Part shown: positions 1-11,420 of the stretch, piece by piece
Layout: every line of letters starts with the position of its first letter
How positions within the stretch are numbered: the stretch's first letter is position 1
NCBI RefSeq assembly: GCF_052324685.1
Contig: NC_135218.1
Span: 21,720,527 to 21,784,526 of the forward strand
Length of the DNA stretch: 64,000 nucleotides
Direction: 5' to 3'
Origin: Brachyhypopomus gauderio
Taxonomy: Eukaryota; Chordata; Actinopteri; Gymnotiformes; Hypopomidae
The notes under the pieces: model-generated
What the model was told of the DNA's origin: nothing
What the model saw: only the letters and a program-made list of their open reading frames with translations
Databases searched by the model: none
Translations under genes and position numbers: made by a program

Positions 1-1
1 C

Positions 2-651
2 GTTCGCACTACACGACTGGTTGTGCTGTAATCGCGAGTCTCTCAGTTGTTGTGGCTTTCACACTACATGACTGATCGGCAACGCGGGCTCACGAATTAA
101 ACGACTGGGGAATCGCCGACTCATCTGGCTGCCGTCCAAAAACACGAGAACACGAAAATGAAACACTCGCGAGAACCAGCAACACCACGAAGATGATAAA
201 AACAATGTACATGTACTCCACATTTTCGTTATTATTATTATTTTTTTACCGTTTAACCACTCCATAGTCCCAAATTGCCAGAATTATTTCATCTCTCCGT
301 TGCAGTGAACATAGATATAGTCAATCGCACTATTTCTCCAGTGCTGTCACAATAACTTAAACACAGTGTTGTAGTAAAGTTGTATGAAGCTAGACGCTGC
401 TGTTGACTCACAGTCGCCGACTGGGCTACATATTAAACATGCTACATATTAAACATGCTAGATATCTGCCGGTCGTCTGCGATGAGTTGGCGACCACTCG
501 GCGACGGCTCGGCGAGCGTCTTTCAGCAGTTCACACTACACTGAGCGAGCGCCGAATGATCCCCGATTTGCCTCCGACCACAAGTTTCTGTCGGCGATCT
601 ACAAAAACAGTCGGCGACTGAAAAACCAGCCTAAAATCGTGTAGTGTGAAC
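2..651. mobile_element. Palindromic non-autonomous DNA transposon (MITE-like)
   Basis: The ends form an imperfect terminal inverted repeat: gttcgcactacacgac at 2-17 against the reverse complement of 636-651, 14 of 16 bases matching. Variants of the motif 'cacactaca' recur inside at about 60-68 and 531-540, giving a subterminal repeat pattern. There is no credible transposase reading frame. The GC-rich 'tcggcgac' repeats near the right end resemble Harbinger-type fish MITEs, but that family assignment is inference. It lies in an intron of rhbdl3. Confidence 0.55.
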
Positions 652-731
652 CTGAACTTATTTCTCGCATATTAATGTTGATGGGCCCCCTAGCTAAATT
701 CGCCTTGAGCCCCCAAATTGCTAAGTCCGCC

Positions 732-733
<2 letters not shown>

Positions 734-772
<39 letters not shown>
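734..772. repeat. (TG)n microsatellite
   Basis: About 19 uninterrupted TG units in an intron. Confidence 0.95.
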
Positions 773-775
<3 letters not shown>

Positions 776-1625
776 CACGCAAATAAACCATATAATTTTG
801 CATTTGTAGAGAGTAATGACAGGAAGTGAGTCTTCTTTCATCTCAGTGTGAAGCATGCCCACTGTAGGTTCCGCAGACATCCCTGTTTGTGAGTAAAGTT
901 GTAAACCCCTGAACCATACTAAAATTCAACACCTCAGGCTTTTCTTTTATTAAATCATTTCAGCAGCTGAGTGAACCTTTACAGTGCGTTAAACCCGCTG
1001 TCCCGGCGTTTCACTGCAGTGGCTTCTCCTGCTCTTGTCTGCATGAGCCGTTGACTGTGCTCAGTATGGCAAACAGCTGCTAGCATAATACAGTGTCCCT
1101 CAGGGGGACACGATTGTCATCTACTGTGCTGCGTTACAGTACAAACATGGGCTGAAGGTAACTCGGAGGGGCGTAACCGGAGCGGCGGAACTGACTCGGA
1201 GGAATCTGGGTCGACACCCCTCACAGTCTAAATGAGGAACCTTCTGAGAACCGGAGGTGGCTTACCACATCAGTCACAGCTGAGGTGTAAAAAGGGGTCA
1301 CCTGGTGGGACACCTGACATCCAGAGCAGACAGATGATGTCAGCCAAGTACAGGAAGTGAAATAGAGATCTAACGCCGTGTGTGCTCAGTAGCATGTTTG
1401 CAGGGGTTTGGAATAGTGTGCTTAAGATGGACTTCCTTTGAGCTGTTACTCAGTGTTGTGATGCTTGCTGCATTGTCCTAACTCAGATCTGACCAACAAA
1501 ACTGACCTCTTTATTCTTGTAGTCTTTCATTTTCATGTAAACACTTAAAAAGGTGTTTTCTCTCACAGATCATTAAAAAGTGTCAGAATATTCATGTTTT
1601 GTTTTTTTTTGTATTACTTTGGCCA

Positions 1626-1680
<55 letters not shown>
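1626..1680. repeat. (AC)n microsatellite
   Basis: About 27 uninterrupted AC units, 220 bp upstream of an rhbdl3 exon. Confidence 0.95.
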
Positions 1681-1682
<2 letters not shown>

Positions 1683-1903
1683 CATGGCTCATTGTAGGCA
1701 GATGGGCTGTAGGATGTTTCATCATAATCAGCAGTTATGTCATCAGGATGATGATGCTATTCGGTTTGTTCTGTATGGAATATTTAGGTCGTTGTCGTTG
1801 TCGGCCCGGGGTCATGAGCACAGATGTTGATTACCTGACTCGGGGCACGAAGGAATGCGCTGGTAGCATCGATACTACTGACAGCTGGACTCATTCTCTG
1901 CAG

Positions 1904-4900
1904 GTTCCCTGGCTGTATCTGTGGCAGACATGACCGCACCTGTCATCGGCTCCTCGGGGGGGGTCTACGCCCTGGTCTCTGCCCACCTGGCCAATGTCGT
2001 CATGGTAACTCACCCACTACTGCATGCAGGTGTACACAGTGCTATGTTTGTAGTCGTTTAATACAGACCTCAGAGCAGCACCACTTACACAGATTTATTA
2101 ATAATAATAATAAGTTTAACTTGTATAGCGCCTTTCTAGTACCCAAGGACACTTTACAAAAAAACCTACGAGAAAAAAAACACAATATGACTAGGTGCAA
2201 GAGAGAAAATACTGAGAGAAAAAGTGAGTTTTAAGCTGAGTTTTGAAGGAAGAAAAGGATGAACAGAGGCGAAGATGTTGGGGGAGGGCATTCCACAGTT
2301 TTGGGGCCATTACACCGAATGAGCGCCAGCAGAAACAAGTTTGTATTTCGGAACCTGCGTCTGAGGACCCAAGTGTTCGGTTTGGGATATAGGGGTGTAG
2401 AAGTTGTGCTAAATAGTCCGGAGCCAGACCATTAAGAGATGTAGGAGCAAGATTTTAAACTATATACGCAGGGGGATGGGTAGCCAGTGAAGCTGGCTGA
2501 TGAAGAATAGGTGTGATTTTTTAGCGTGTGTGAGAATTCCAGCAGGTGAATACTGAACATATTGGAGAGACTGTATTTCTTAGGGAGGCCAAGAAAAAGT
2601 GCATTGCAGTAATCTAAGCGAGACGAGATGAAGGCATGGACCAAGATTTCAGCGTCTTTGTCTGACAGCACGGGCCGCAAGCGAGCAATGTTCCACAGAT
2701 GGAAAAATTAACTTTTGGACTTTAAAAGGCGTTATGAAGGTCTGATCCCCATTCCTGCGCATGCTGACCTTCCCACTAAATTGCTAGTAAACATGAAGCT
2801 TGTTTCTATGTGTTCTCCAGATAACATTATCTTTCTTCTGGAAAAAAAGATCCGTATACCATTATGCCGAAGGTCTTTCAGGGATGAAGAGCATGAGCAC
2901 TTCTAAGCACTTCTAAGTAAATAATGGTGTGATTATTATTGTAATTGTTATGAAACACTGATCAACAAAGTAAAAATGTTCCAAGACAGGACAGGAAACA
3001 ATCTTTATTTGTAAAAGTGTAATCTGCAAAATTGCTCTGACAGCCGACAGCGTGCACCCAACCCACCTGTGGTAAGAGAAGAAATCGAGACTATTTGCAT
3101 CCAACCGCCTGTGGACCACATCCACCTTTAAGAGCTGAAGTGCCAGATACCAACAGAGGTGTCATGATTAGCATCCTTCATGGAGTAGAGCCACTGGAGT
3201 GGGGTGTGGTTGGAACAGGCTATGAACGAGCATCCCAGATGGTAGTGCCAGAGGCTGAGGACCACCCAGTCCATGACCAAACACGCTTTGTCTACACTGC
3301 TGACTTTGTACACTCAAATTTATAGCTTCCCACTAATGTGCAGCACCAGACTGTCCTCTTTCTCAATCACCTGGGGCAAAATGACCCTCGGTGCCACGCA
3401 ACCATCTGTAATACAAAACAGACAGAGAACTCCGCAGGCCCCCTGAGGTCCCCTGCCTGCTGGCACCAGTTCATCCATTGGACTGGTTCTGGAGCCCCAG
3501 TTTTGGTGAGATCAGTGAGCAGGTCTATGACGTCTAAATATTTAGGCCCAATAATGCAATAATGCCCAGCGGGCCCCAGTCCATCGAGAGCAACACAGAG
3601 CAACATCTCCGTCCATGTGCTCCTATGGTCCCATTAGGTCTATGGAGGTATGATCAACTTGGACCTCGATTATGGAGAATGGGGACAAGTGTGCTCTTGG
3701 GACCACAGGATTCACCAAATGGTGGTCTAGGCACAGTGCGCACCACCTGCATTCATCCTCCAGAATGCTGGGCCAACAAAACCAGGTCATTAGGCGGTTT
3801 AGTATTTTTTCCTGACCCAAATGCCCTGACATGGGGTGACTATGGACCACATGAAAAGTTTTCCTGAGGCCTTTTGGAGTTAGGAGCCGAGTGTCCCACA
3901 TCACTCTATATAGGTGATCTTCAATGATCAAGAAGGGATGAGACAGTACTGCTCCGGGATAAAGCGATCACTCCGAGTTGGTCATAAACATTCGTCATGG
4001 TATCAATATGAGACTTTTTCAGAGAGATCCCTTATAAGAAATACAGCTGAGAGTGCACAGGATTGCGAGACTTTAGGGTCCATCCAAAATTGCACACTTC
4101 CATGCGTGCCTGAGTATGGGTGGGGTGTCCGAATGCATAGTATTCATTTAACAGTATGTCCCCAGATGACATATGCAGGAAGACAAGAATGCCAACCACA
4201 GCACACTGTCCTGTCCCATGATTCTACTGGAGCAGCAGAGACATTCGAAGGCGAAGGGGAAAACATCCGAGTCAGCTGTTTACAAGTGTAAGAAAGATAC
4301 AGCCAGATAATTTTAATTAAAAATAGTACAACCCCAAATAATGAGTTTTTTTTTTACATAAAACATAATAGAACGTAATAGTACAAATAAATATTAAACA
4401 ATAATTTGCTGCTCAGCCTCTGTGGTTAGTATCAAAATGATCCTGGTAAAAAAGTTGTAAGGCTTTGTGTACATATTGCTCGCTCGTGTACTAAAAGAGC
4501 CTACTTCTTTAACAGTTGAACAGTGGATACTAAATCAAATCTAGTGTGCTCTGTTTAAGTATGCCATTTAGGACGCAGCCTTAGTGCCTTTTGGGATTAG
4601 TATTGGTCCCGTTGCATTGCCCCTTCCTCTGGTTCAGTCCAGGATGGACCCAGAATGCTTCACTTTACTCATCCCCTGAATTGCTGCCAATTCATTTTCA
4701 AAATCAGGGAGCAGGCGATTAAACACTAATCACAATTTCTTAACTTACCACAGGATCTTCTGTTCCTGGAATTTTATTGAAGGCACTAGTAGGTAGTCAA
4801 TATTTGTGTATACACACCACACTTCATCAGTTCATGCCTTCCTAGTCCGCATCATGAAAGGAGATGTCCAGAGTCTTTGCAGTAGCAACGGTGTCCATTG

Positions 4901-7343
4901 TCGACCAGAGGAAGCTGGCTCCCCCTTTGAGTCTTCGTTCCTCTCAAGGTTTCTTCCTCATGCTCTAGGGAGTTTTTCTTGCCACTGTCACCTTTGGCTT
5001 GCCCACTGGGGACTTGAATTCGGACATATATATAAAGCTGCTTTGTGACAACAACTTTGGAAATAGCACTGTACAAATAAATTTGACATTGACTTCGAAG
5101 TTCCTTCTGGGATGAGGGTGGTGAACTGCTCCAGAACCACCTGACCGACAACAGACTCTACAAACTGCCCAAACAGACTTGGAAACAGCTCAATGTACGC
5201 CCCAGGTTCATCCAGTAGTGATCGTACTGATGATGATGATGATGATGATGATGATGGGTGTGGCTGCAGGGACGTGCAAGTGCTACTGGAAACTCCTCAT
5301 GACTTGGCAATCATGTGCTACTGCCTCAAAGTGAAGAATCTGCCCTTGTGAAACACCTAGTGTGGCGAATGCTGAAGGCTGGTTCTTGATAGCTTCCCTC
5401 AGCGAAGACCTCTCCATGTCCATGCATATCTCCTTCCTGGGAACATCCAAAAGGAAAGAATGTTCAGAGGCAGGATGTTTGGGCACACGAGCTGTTTCCT
5501 TTTCAGAAGCATAGACTTTTAAAACGGTGCTCTCTTGTCATGCATTACTGCACAGCATGAATCACGTAGCTGACTTGCCAGTATGCTCTCTCACAGGGGG
5601 ACAGGTAGCCTACTGCCAACGAAACAGGCAGCGTTCTGCCAAAGAAAAGAGTTTAGGTAGGCTGCATATAACGAGGAACAGGTGCCCGACTTTCGTTCAC
5701 CCGTTGAAGTGCTACAGCTTCACCTCCTCTTTTAACCAGGCTCAATGAATAACTGAGCTCAGACCATAATATGGCAACTTCCTCCAGCACTAAATTATTA
5801 ATAATGAGGCAAGTTCTCTGTGCCTCATTCAGGCAAATAGTGTCAGAACGTTATTTTACTATAGGTTATTGAAAGGTAATCATGAGAGGTCATTTGTTTC
5901 TGAACTTCATTGTTGCCATAGCAACAATCAGCAACAGAAGGTGTATGTCATCAATTCAGTGTATATTAATATTATATTGTCTTGCCATTGGAAATGACAA
6001 ATCCTTTATTCTGGTCTGAAAGCATTCAACGAAACAATCAGCAAACTGGTTTATTACATCTCTTGTCAAAAGATGCACTAGACATCTCTTGCAGTGATGC
6101 ACGAGGAAAATGGCTGATCACAGTTAATCCTTTAGGGCTGGTTATTTTAGCATGAATAAATTTACATGTAGCACATCTAGAACAGTTGCAGGCTACATAA
6201 CCACAGTTATTATTGGATTTATCATTTATCTCACTGTTGACAAGCATGCCTTTGATGTTTTTGTCTTGTCTGTAGGAGATTAGTGGAGAATCCTTAAGAA
6301 GGATGTGGTCTGTGCACCATCCTGGAAGGTTTTGAAGTGTTCGAGTCTAGTATTAGCTGTCATATTATGTGTAGACTGAAATACAGTAAAACAATTCATT
6401 TTGTAAAACCAGTTAGTTTGTCAGTGCATCAGTTCTCTTAACACTCACTCTTTTTTGCTTTTTGGATTTATCATTTTTCTTTTGATTATATATTGTGATA
6501 TTTCTTTTTATTTTATTTTTTGGGGGGCGGGGGTTCCATCCACCCCGTTTTTGTAAACTTTGACAATGTGCAAAAAAACTAAGAATTACAAACACAAACT
6601 GAATGGAAAATGCCCAGAAGGAAGATATCATCCTCACTGCAGATGCACCTGCCTTAGTAAAAGAGGTTTTGGCATTTGCGTTATACATTAAATAAGAATG
6701 ACAATTTGTGCGTTCAGAATGGATGATGCTATTTAAACCAGAATGTTCAGATGCAACTCAACCATCCGGAAAACTCATCTTCATATCAAGATGTGTTGTG
6801 CACCATAATGGGTGCAGGGAGGAGTGAGATGCAAGTACATGTTTTGACTATCATTATTCTCCATAATAAAGTGAACACAGAGAACAGCAGCGAGCTAGCT
6901 AACAAGTGGGGGGGAAAGGTGAAAGGTGAGTGTAGCTTGGGGGACACAACAGAGCAGCGGTAACACTCGGGGAGTCTTGATCAGCAGCGGGGAGACAGCA
7001 GCAAGGGACAAGCGTTCCTGTGGGTTTATGTTAGAGAGAGAAAGCAGGCTATCAGTAATCAGGGGACTGAGACCGAGGAAAGGAAGTGTTTGTGTGTGTG
7101 TGTGTGTGTGTGTTGGGGGGGGGGGGGGGGGGGGGGGCAATGGGCGTGTCCCTCTGTCTGGGTGCCTGGCACAACCTGACATGCTCCATGTATTTTCCAA
7201 AGCTGGGTGGAATTTGGACATAAATGAAACAGACGGCTCTGAAAATGTTTATCTAGCTGTACCAAAACATTTCACATTGGACAAAATTTAATGTAATTTT
7301 ACTACCTCTGCATCATCTACCTCTATGTGCATGTGTGCATATT

Positions 7344-7389
<46 letters not shown>

Positions 7390-7501
7390 TGTGAGCTACT
7401 GTTAAGCCTGTATGATATACGGCGTGGAAATTGGATCAAGCATGCTCAGACTCTGCTCACATTCCAGCATTTTCCCTTCTTTCCCTGTAATGTTCAAAAA
7501 T

Positions 7502-7556
<55 letters not shown>

Positions 7557-8832
7557 ACTTGTGCCTAAGTGCTCTTATCTACCCCTGAGCGTCTCTTTTT
7601 ATGCTATCTTCAGCCCTAATTTCACACAGCTCTGCGACAGCTAAATGGCAGGTGATTTAATAGGTGTTATAAGGCCAGCTGTGTTTGTAGTGCAGATCAC
7701 TTCTCTATCAGTCATGGTTCTTCCTCTCTTCTCCCACACCTTCTCAGCTGGCAAAGGTCTCTCCTTCCATGCCAATGGACGCTGACCTTGACTGGCACTC
7801 AGGTGGCTGTATAATAGTTCACTGATGGTCATTAAATATTAATACACTTGTTCAGAGAAAGCTGTCCACCTGGCTTGGTTTGGCTAGCCAGGGAGAATCC
7901 TGCCCCAACTCTCGGCTCAGCAGTTACGATTTAAACTTTTAGTGTGTCAGCAGCGGTGTGTGATCAGGTTACGTACAGTCCTCCAAAACTTGCCAAGAAT
8001 CAGCAGGGTGAGCCTACATTATACAATTCGTAGATATTCAAAACTCTCAAACAAAGTACTTTGAGACTGTTCCAGGATCAGTCATGCTTTGTTGCAGCAG
8101 CTATTACTACTCTGTAAATTGACTGACTAGTGTGATATAGATGTCTTCCCCTTTTAAGAGGACACAACACTTATTTCACACAGCACAGGAATCGTCCTAC
8201 ACAGTATGCTGACACAATGCTCTCCCATCCTGTCCACTCCTCTTTTCTCCTCTTCTGTCCTCTTTTCTCCTCTATTTCTCTCATTCCATGCAGAACTGGT
8301 CTGGGATGAAATGCCAGTTTAAGCTCTTCCGGATGGCCATGGCCCTGGTCTGCAGTAAGCCTGCTGTTTATTTACTCTAACTGTTGAGATCAGTGTTCCG
8401 AAGCTCAAAATCTAAACACAGTAAAATGTCATGAACAAATTCCTGTAAATGTATGAAATCTTATCACTTTTGGTGATATTCTCTTTCTTGCTTTTTTAAT
8501 TGCCTCCCTAATTTCTCTCTTCCTTGATATCCTCTCTCTCTCTCTCCTCCTCCTCCTTAGTGAGTGTGGAATTTGGTCGTGCAGTGTGGCTGCGGTTTTA
8601 CCCTCCGGCATTCCCTCCCTGCCCCAACCCCAGCTTCGTGGCCCATTTGGGGGGTGTGGCGGTGGGCCTGACCCTGGGCGTGGTGGTGCTCCAGAACTAT
8701 GAGCAGCGCCTGCACGAGCAGTCTCTCTTCTGGATCTTCTTCTCCGTCTACGCCCTCTTCGTCTTGTGCGGAATCTTCTGGAACATCTTTGCTTATAGTC
8801 TACTGGATATCAAGCTACCTCCAGCGCCATGA
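1904..8832 (+). CDS. rhbdl3: Rhomboid-like protein 3, last three coding exons
   Basis: Coding exons are 1904-2004, 8294-8354 and 8561-8832, each with AG/GT borders and matching phase; the stop is TGA at 8830-8832. They encode the C-terminal 143 residues of a rhomboid intramembrane serine protease, a polytopic membrane enzyme that cleaves substrates inside the bilayer. The first exon carries the nucleophile motif GSSGG followed by [13 protein letters not shown]. The last carries the second catalytic element AHLGG (His of the Ser-His dyad), then transmembrane segments and the C-terminal [14 protein letters not shown]. The wording [11 protein letters not shown] and [11 protein letters not shown] fits RHBDL3 better than RHBDL1. 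The N-terminal EF-hand and first membrane segments must lie left of the window. The 6.3 kb intron is filled with retrotransposon relics. Identification rests on family knowledge; synteny with znf207 supports it. Confidence 0.9.
2098..2700 (-). mobile_element. L2-type LINE 3' relic
   Basis: Read on the minus strand, 2680-2570 encodes [21 protein letters not shown], a conserved piece C-terminal to the reverse transcriptase of fish L2/Rex-like LINEs, here written with a substitution or two. The 3' tail appears as 'tatagcgcctttctagtacc' (2126-2145) preceded by a TAA-type simple repeat at 2098-2113. The reading frame is broken after GLPKK. It lies in an rhbdl3 intron, antisense to the gene. Confidence 0.75.
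3040..3340 (-). pseudogene. Ty3/Gypsy-type RNase H relic
   Basis: On the minus strand 3313-3128 reads [14 protein letters not shown], then [17 protein letters not shown], the typical end of a Ty3/Gypsy RNase H domain. A continuation around 3120-3050 (VVHRRLDAN, then a Trp-Val-Gly-Cys stretch) matches the spacer after RNase H, in shifted frames. It is a decayed part of the retrotransposon spanning about 3.0-5.5 kb. Confidence 0.7.
3400..3931 (-). pseudogene. Ty3/Gypsy-type integrase relic
   Basis: The minus strand 3931-3623 encodes an HHCC zinc-binding region ([20 protein letters not shown] followed by CRWCALC) and the beginning of the integrase core (DLMGP, bearing the first catalytic Asp). 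Further downstream the core is degraded and frame-shifted. The module lies 5' of the RNase H relic in element orientation, the reverse of the usual Ty3/Gypsy order. No intact polyprotein remains. Confidence 0.75.
3932..4849. other. Unassigned interior of the Ty3-type relic
   Basis: No domain could be recognised on either strand. By position it belongs to the decayed retrotransposon between its integrase and gag-like pieces. From about 4,300 onward it is AT-rich without clear structure. Confidence 0.4.
4850..5098 (+). mobile_element. L2-type LINE 3' UTR and tail
   Basis: The stretch contains the fish L2 3' UTR signature: 'tctcaaggtttcttcctcat', 'agggagtttttcttgccact', then 'aaagctgctttgtgacaaca' and the terminal 'tacaaataaatttgacattg'. 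It closely parallels the 3' end of the longer copy at 34.6-36.2 kb. It is a 5'-truncated insertion inside the older Ty3-type relic. Confidence 0.85.
5098..5500 (-). pseudogene. Gag/SCAN-like relic of the Ty3-type element
   Basis: Read on the minus strand, about 5190-5098 gives [20 protein letters not shown], which resembles the SCAN-type helix found in Gmr1-like retrotransposon Gag and in SCAN zinc-finger proteins. A second open stretch (5486-5283) has no recognised domain. A (GAT)n run at 5229-5254 interrupts the region. Together with the integrase and RNase H relics it indicates one minus-strand element of roughly 2.5 kb; the SCAN call is tentative. Confidence 0.4.
5229..5254. repeat. (GAT)n microsatellite
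   Basis: About eight tandem GAT units within the Gag-like relic. Confidence 0.9.
7088..7137. repeat. (GT)n next to a poly-G run
   Basis: A (GT)n array passes directly into an uninterrupted run of more than 20 G (about 7115-7137), a potential G-quadruplex former and a likely assembly or polymerase slippage point. Confidence 0.9.
7345..7386. repeat. (TG)n(TA)n compound microsatellite
   Basis: Alternating TG units are followed by about 14 TA units. Confidence 0.9.
7503..7553. repeat. (TG)n microsatellite
   Basis: About 25 TG units in the last large rhbdl3 intron. Confidence 0.95.
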
Positions 8833-8860
8833 AATTGAAAGAGGGAGATGGGCTGTCGTG

Positions 8861-8866
8861 GGTGTG

Positions 8867-8933
<67 letters not shown>
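8861..8933. repeat. (GT)n microsatellite in the rhbdl3 3' UTR
   Basis: About 36 GT units starting roughly 30 bp after the rhbdl3 stop codon, so probably transcribed as a UG repeat in the 3' UTR. Confidence 0.9.
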
Positions 8934-8934
<1 letters not shown>

Positions 8935-10692
8935 CTACATAACCAGCCTTTGTGGTTAGTGGTGGTTTGAGAACCAAACGCTAAATACCTCACTCCTGTC
9001 TCTGGCAATGTCTGTGTTAGTGCCTAAACTGCGCTGTCGTTGAGCGCTGTCCACAAATATAGAAATTAAGAGAAGAAAAACAACAAAATAGAATTGGAAT
9101 TCCACTGGATGTGAACAAATGAAGCCAAAAAAGGTTACATATACAATCGTTAAATTAATATCTTATTAATGTGATTAACAATAAATGGAAGTTAGTAGCC
9201 ATTAGCAACAAACTGTCATTTGTATGACACTTTACTGGCTGTGTACTTTCATTAGTCTTTACTATTAGCATTTCTGACTTAACTGCACTTTTGAAACAGG
9301 GAGAATTCCATCAGTTATTCTTCAGCCATTTCGGAGCGTCAATGCTGTCGGCTGGGAAAATCAGCTTTATAGCTGTCAGTGATCTGTACAGCATGACACC
9401 CTTTCAAACTGGTCTTGGACTATTACCCTGTGTTTAAATTATTCCTTTATGGTTTGTAGGTAAAAAGGCAGACCTGCTCTGAGATCAGGCAGTGAGCGTG
9501 TTCACGTGTTCAAACTCACTGCAGTGCACAAAGTATTCCTTCATTTCTTGGGGTCCAGCTACAGATATTTATAAAGATTTGTGAATTTGTACTAGCAGAT
9601 TAGTGCGAAAGGTCAGTATTTCATGAGCTTGACTTTATAGTGAACATTATATTTTTGTAAGTGGCATAAAACATGAGAAGGAGTGCTGATGTACCTCCAG
9701 TATTGTCTTTTGTTAACATTGCCAAAAATATGCCAAGTTTAGAAAAAAACTATCGCACAAAGAAAAAGACTACTCAGAACCCAATCCATTATCATGAGAC
9801 TTTAGTCCTTGTCCTAACAAAAGGAGAGAACTTTTAAGTTGCTCCATTTATTAAAACTATTTGTTCCAGCATTCAATATCTCTATTAATGCTCTGTACCA
9901 GCAGTGAATGTAACACACTGGCTTTCATGAACATTTCTAACATAACAGTGCTGTGCAGATCCACATACAGTGTAAACTAGTATAAATGTATTATTGCATA
10001 TGATATATATACCTGTTTATAGCTGTAGTTGTCAGACAGACTGTGACTGTCAGAGATTTGCAATTAACTGGTGATGTATGAAGTTCTGTACTAATGAAGT
10101 GTGTGTTTGTCTCTGTGTTCTGCATAGATGGTGCTAGTGTGCATATGAACTGGGTTTTGGGTCTCCTTGCCTATTGGTGGCTGGTTTGAGATGAGCTCAT
10201 TTTAGGTCTATGCACAACCACAGTGGCGAAACAAAACTGACCCAAGAACAGGTGTTATAAAAGCATGATATACAGTGCAGGCTGAACTTTGACATACTAT
10301 AGCCTAAATGGCTGCAGTTTCTAGCAAACACCAAACCTCAGATAACCTCAGTGACTAAACACTCAAATTTTGAGTGCTTCAGCCTCATGTCACGCTGTTG
10401 TCTGTGCTCAGAAGAGAAAAAGAAGGTTTTAATTGTAAGTGTTTAAGCTATTTTTGAAAAACAGGTTTACTGTGTCAGTGTTCAGCATTGTGGTAACATG
10501 GTTACTGTATCCAGCAGCAATGGATCCTAGGCTATGCACCAAGGGCTGCTTCGGCACTGGCTGGGAGGATGCTCACTCAGTTTATTTTAACCATGTGCAT
10601 ATTTTGTAGATTTGATATGTAAATATGAACTTCATTAAACAGTTTTATGATGGGGAAACAAAATGTTTTCTTGGCTTTCAGCATGCACCTTG

Positions 10693-10783
<91 letters not shown>

Positions 10784-11290
10784 CAAATAAAGCTTCAGAT
10801 TTCTTTTGTTCTATTTTGAGAGAACTGATGTGTATGCACAAATTAAGCTTCTGCAAGAGCCCGTATAATTCTAACCTGCGCTATTTACACAGTACCATTA
10901 AACATAGTAGGCATCTATAAAAATATTTTAGAAAATGGATAGTGCTTGCATTACACATATCAAGAAAAAAAATCTGTGACAACAGTCTCACATATCCAAA
11001 CGTAAATAACATGATTTTAGATCGTGTTATAGGTTAGTCGCTAAAGCTCGCTTTAATGCGGCTCTGAATCATAGGGTCTCATTGGACTAGGCTATTTCTC
11101 TACAGGCAAAATGTACCTGTTTCCATACATGCTAAATCCTAATACTTCAATTTACTATAAAGTCAATTGTTACTTTGTTTTTGTTTTAACTATTTATTGT
11201 ATTTATCGAACCGCACAGTCTGTTACACGCATTGAAGATCTAAGAGCTAAGATCTCTTTAGCGCACGTGCCCGCGCCCGCGCGCCTCTCT
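8934..11290. other. rhbdl3 3' UTR and intergenic DNA
   Basis: No gene was recognised between the rhbdl3 stop and the znf207 promoter. In human a further gene (C17orf75) lies between these two; no trace of it was seen here. The only structure noted is the long (TG)n array at 10697-10783. Confidence 0.5.
10697..10783. repeat. (TG)n microsatellite
   Basis: About 43 uninterrupted TG units in intergenic DNA. Confidence 0.95.
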
Positions 11291-11420
11291 AAAGCGAAGC
11301 ATTGTGGGTACGGGGACGACACCCGTGGTCGCGCCATTTTCAGGGCAGTGGAGAAGTTTCATCCGGAGGGGTCTAAGTAGCGAGCTCTTTCTGAGGTCTT
11401 AACGCGTTTCACAGCAGAAA
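11265..11420 (+). promoter_or_regulatory. znf207 CpG-rich promoter with a ZNF143-like site
   Basis: A local GC-rich stretch (gcccgcgcccgcgcgcctct) lies directly upstream of the znf207 start codon. At 11299-11310 'gcattgtgggta' reads on the other strand as tacccacaatgc, close to the CCCA[GC]AATGC core of ZNF143/SBS promoter elements. No TATA box is evident. The promoter role is inferred from position and composition. Confidence 0.45.

Larger units (their letters stand above)
652..1903. other. rhbdl3 intron sequence, no exon seen
   Basis: No exon was recognised here on either strand. The stretch contains a (TG)n array at 734-772 and an (AC)n array at 1626-1680; the remainder is unremarkable intronic DNA upstream of the first visible rhbdl3 exon. 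Open frames of histidine-threonine repeats in this stretch are artefacts of the microsatellites. Confidence 0.6.
5501..8293. other. rhbdl3 intron, microsatellites only
   Basis: No exon or clear transposon was recognised. The stretch holds several simple repeats (7088-7137, 7345-7386, 7503-7553) and unremarkable AT-rich DNA. Short open frames across the GT/CA runs are low-complexity artefacts. Confidence 0.55.

Noticed and set aside
3095-4291. Plus-strand open frames of 75-125 residues
   Set aside because: They lie opposite the recognisable minus-strand integrase and RNase H relics and have no domains of their own.
6926-7291. 121-residue frame with poly-Gly and poly-Val/Cys
   Set aside because: Produced by the GT array and poly-G run at 7088-7137.
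8934-11290. C17orf75 orthologue expected between rhbdl3 and znf207 from human synteny
   Set aside because: No matching coding sequence was seen on either strand.
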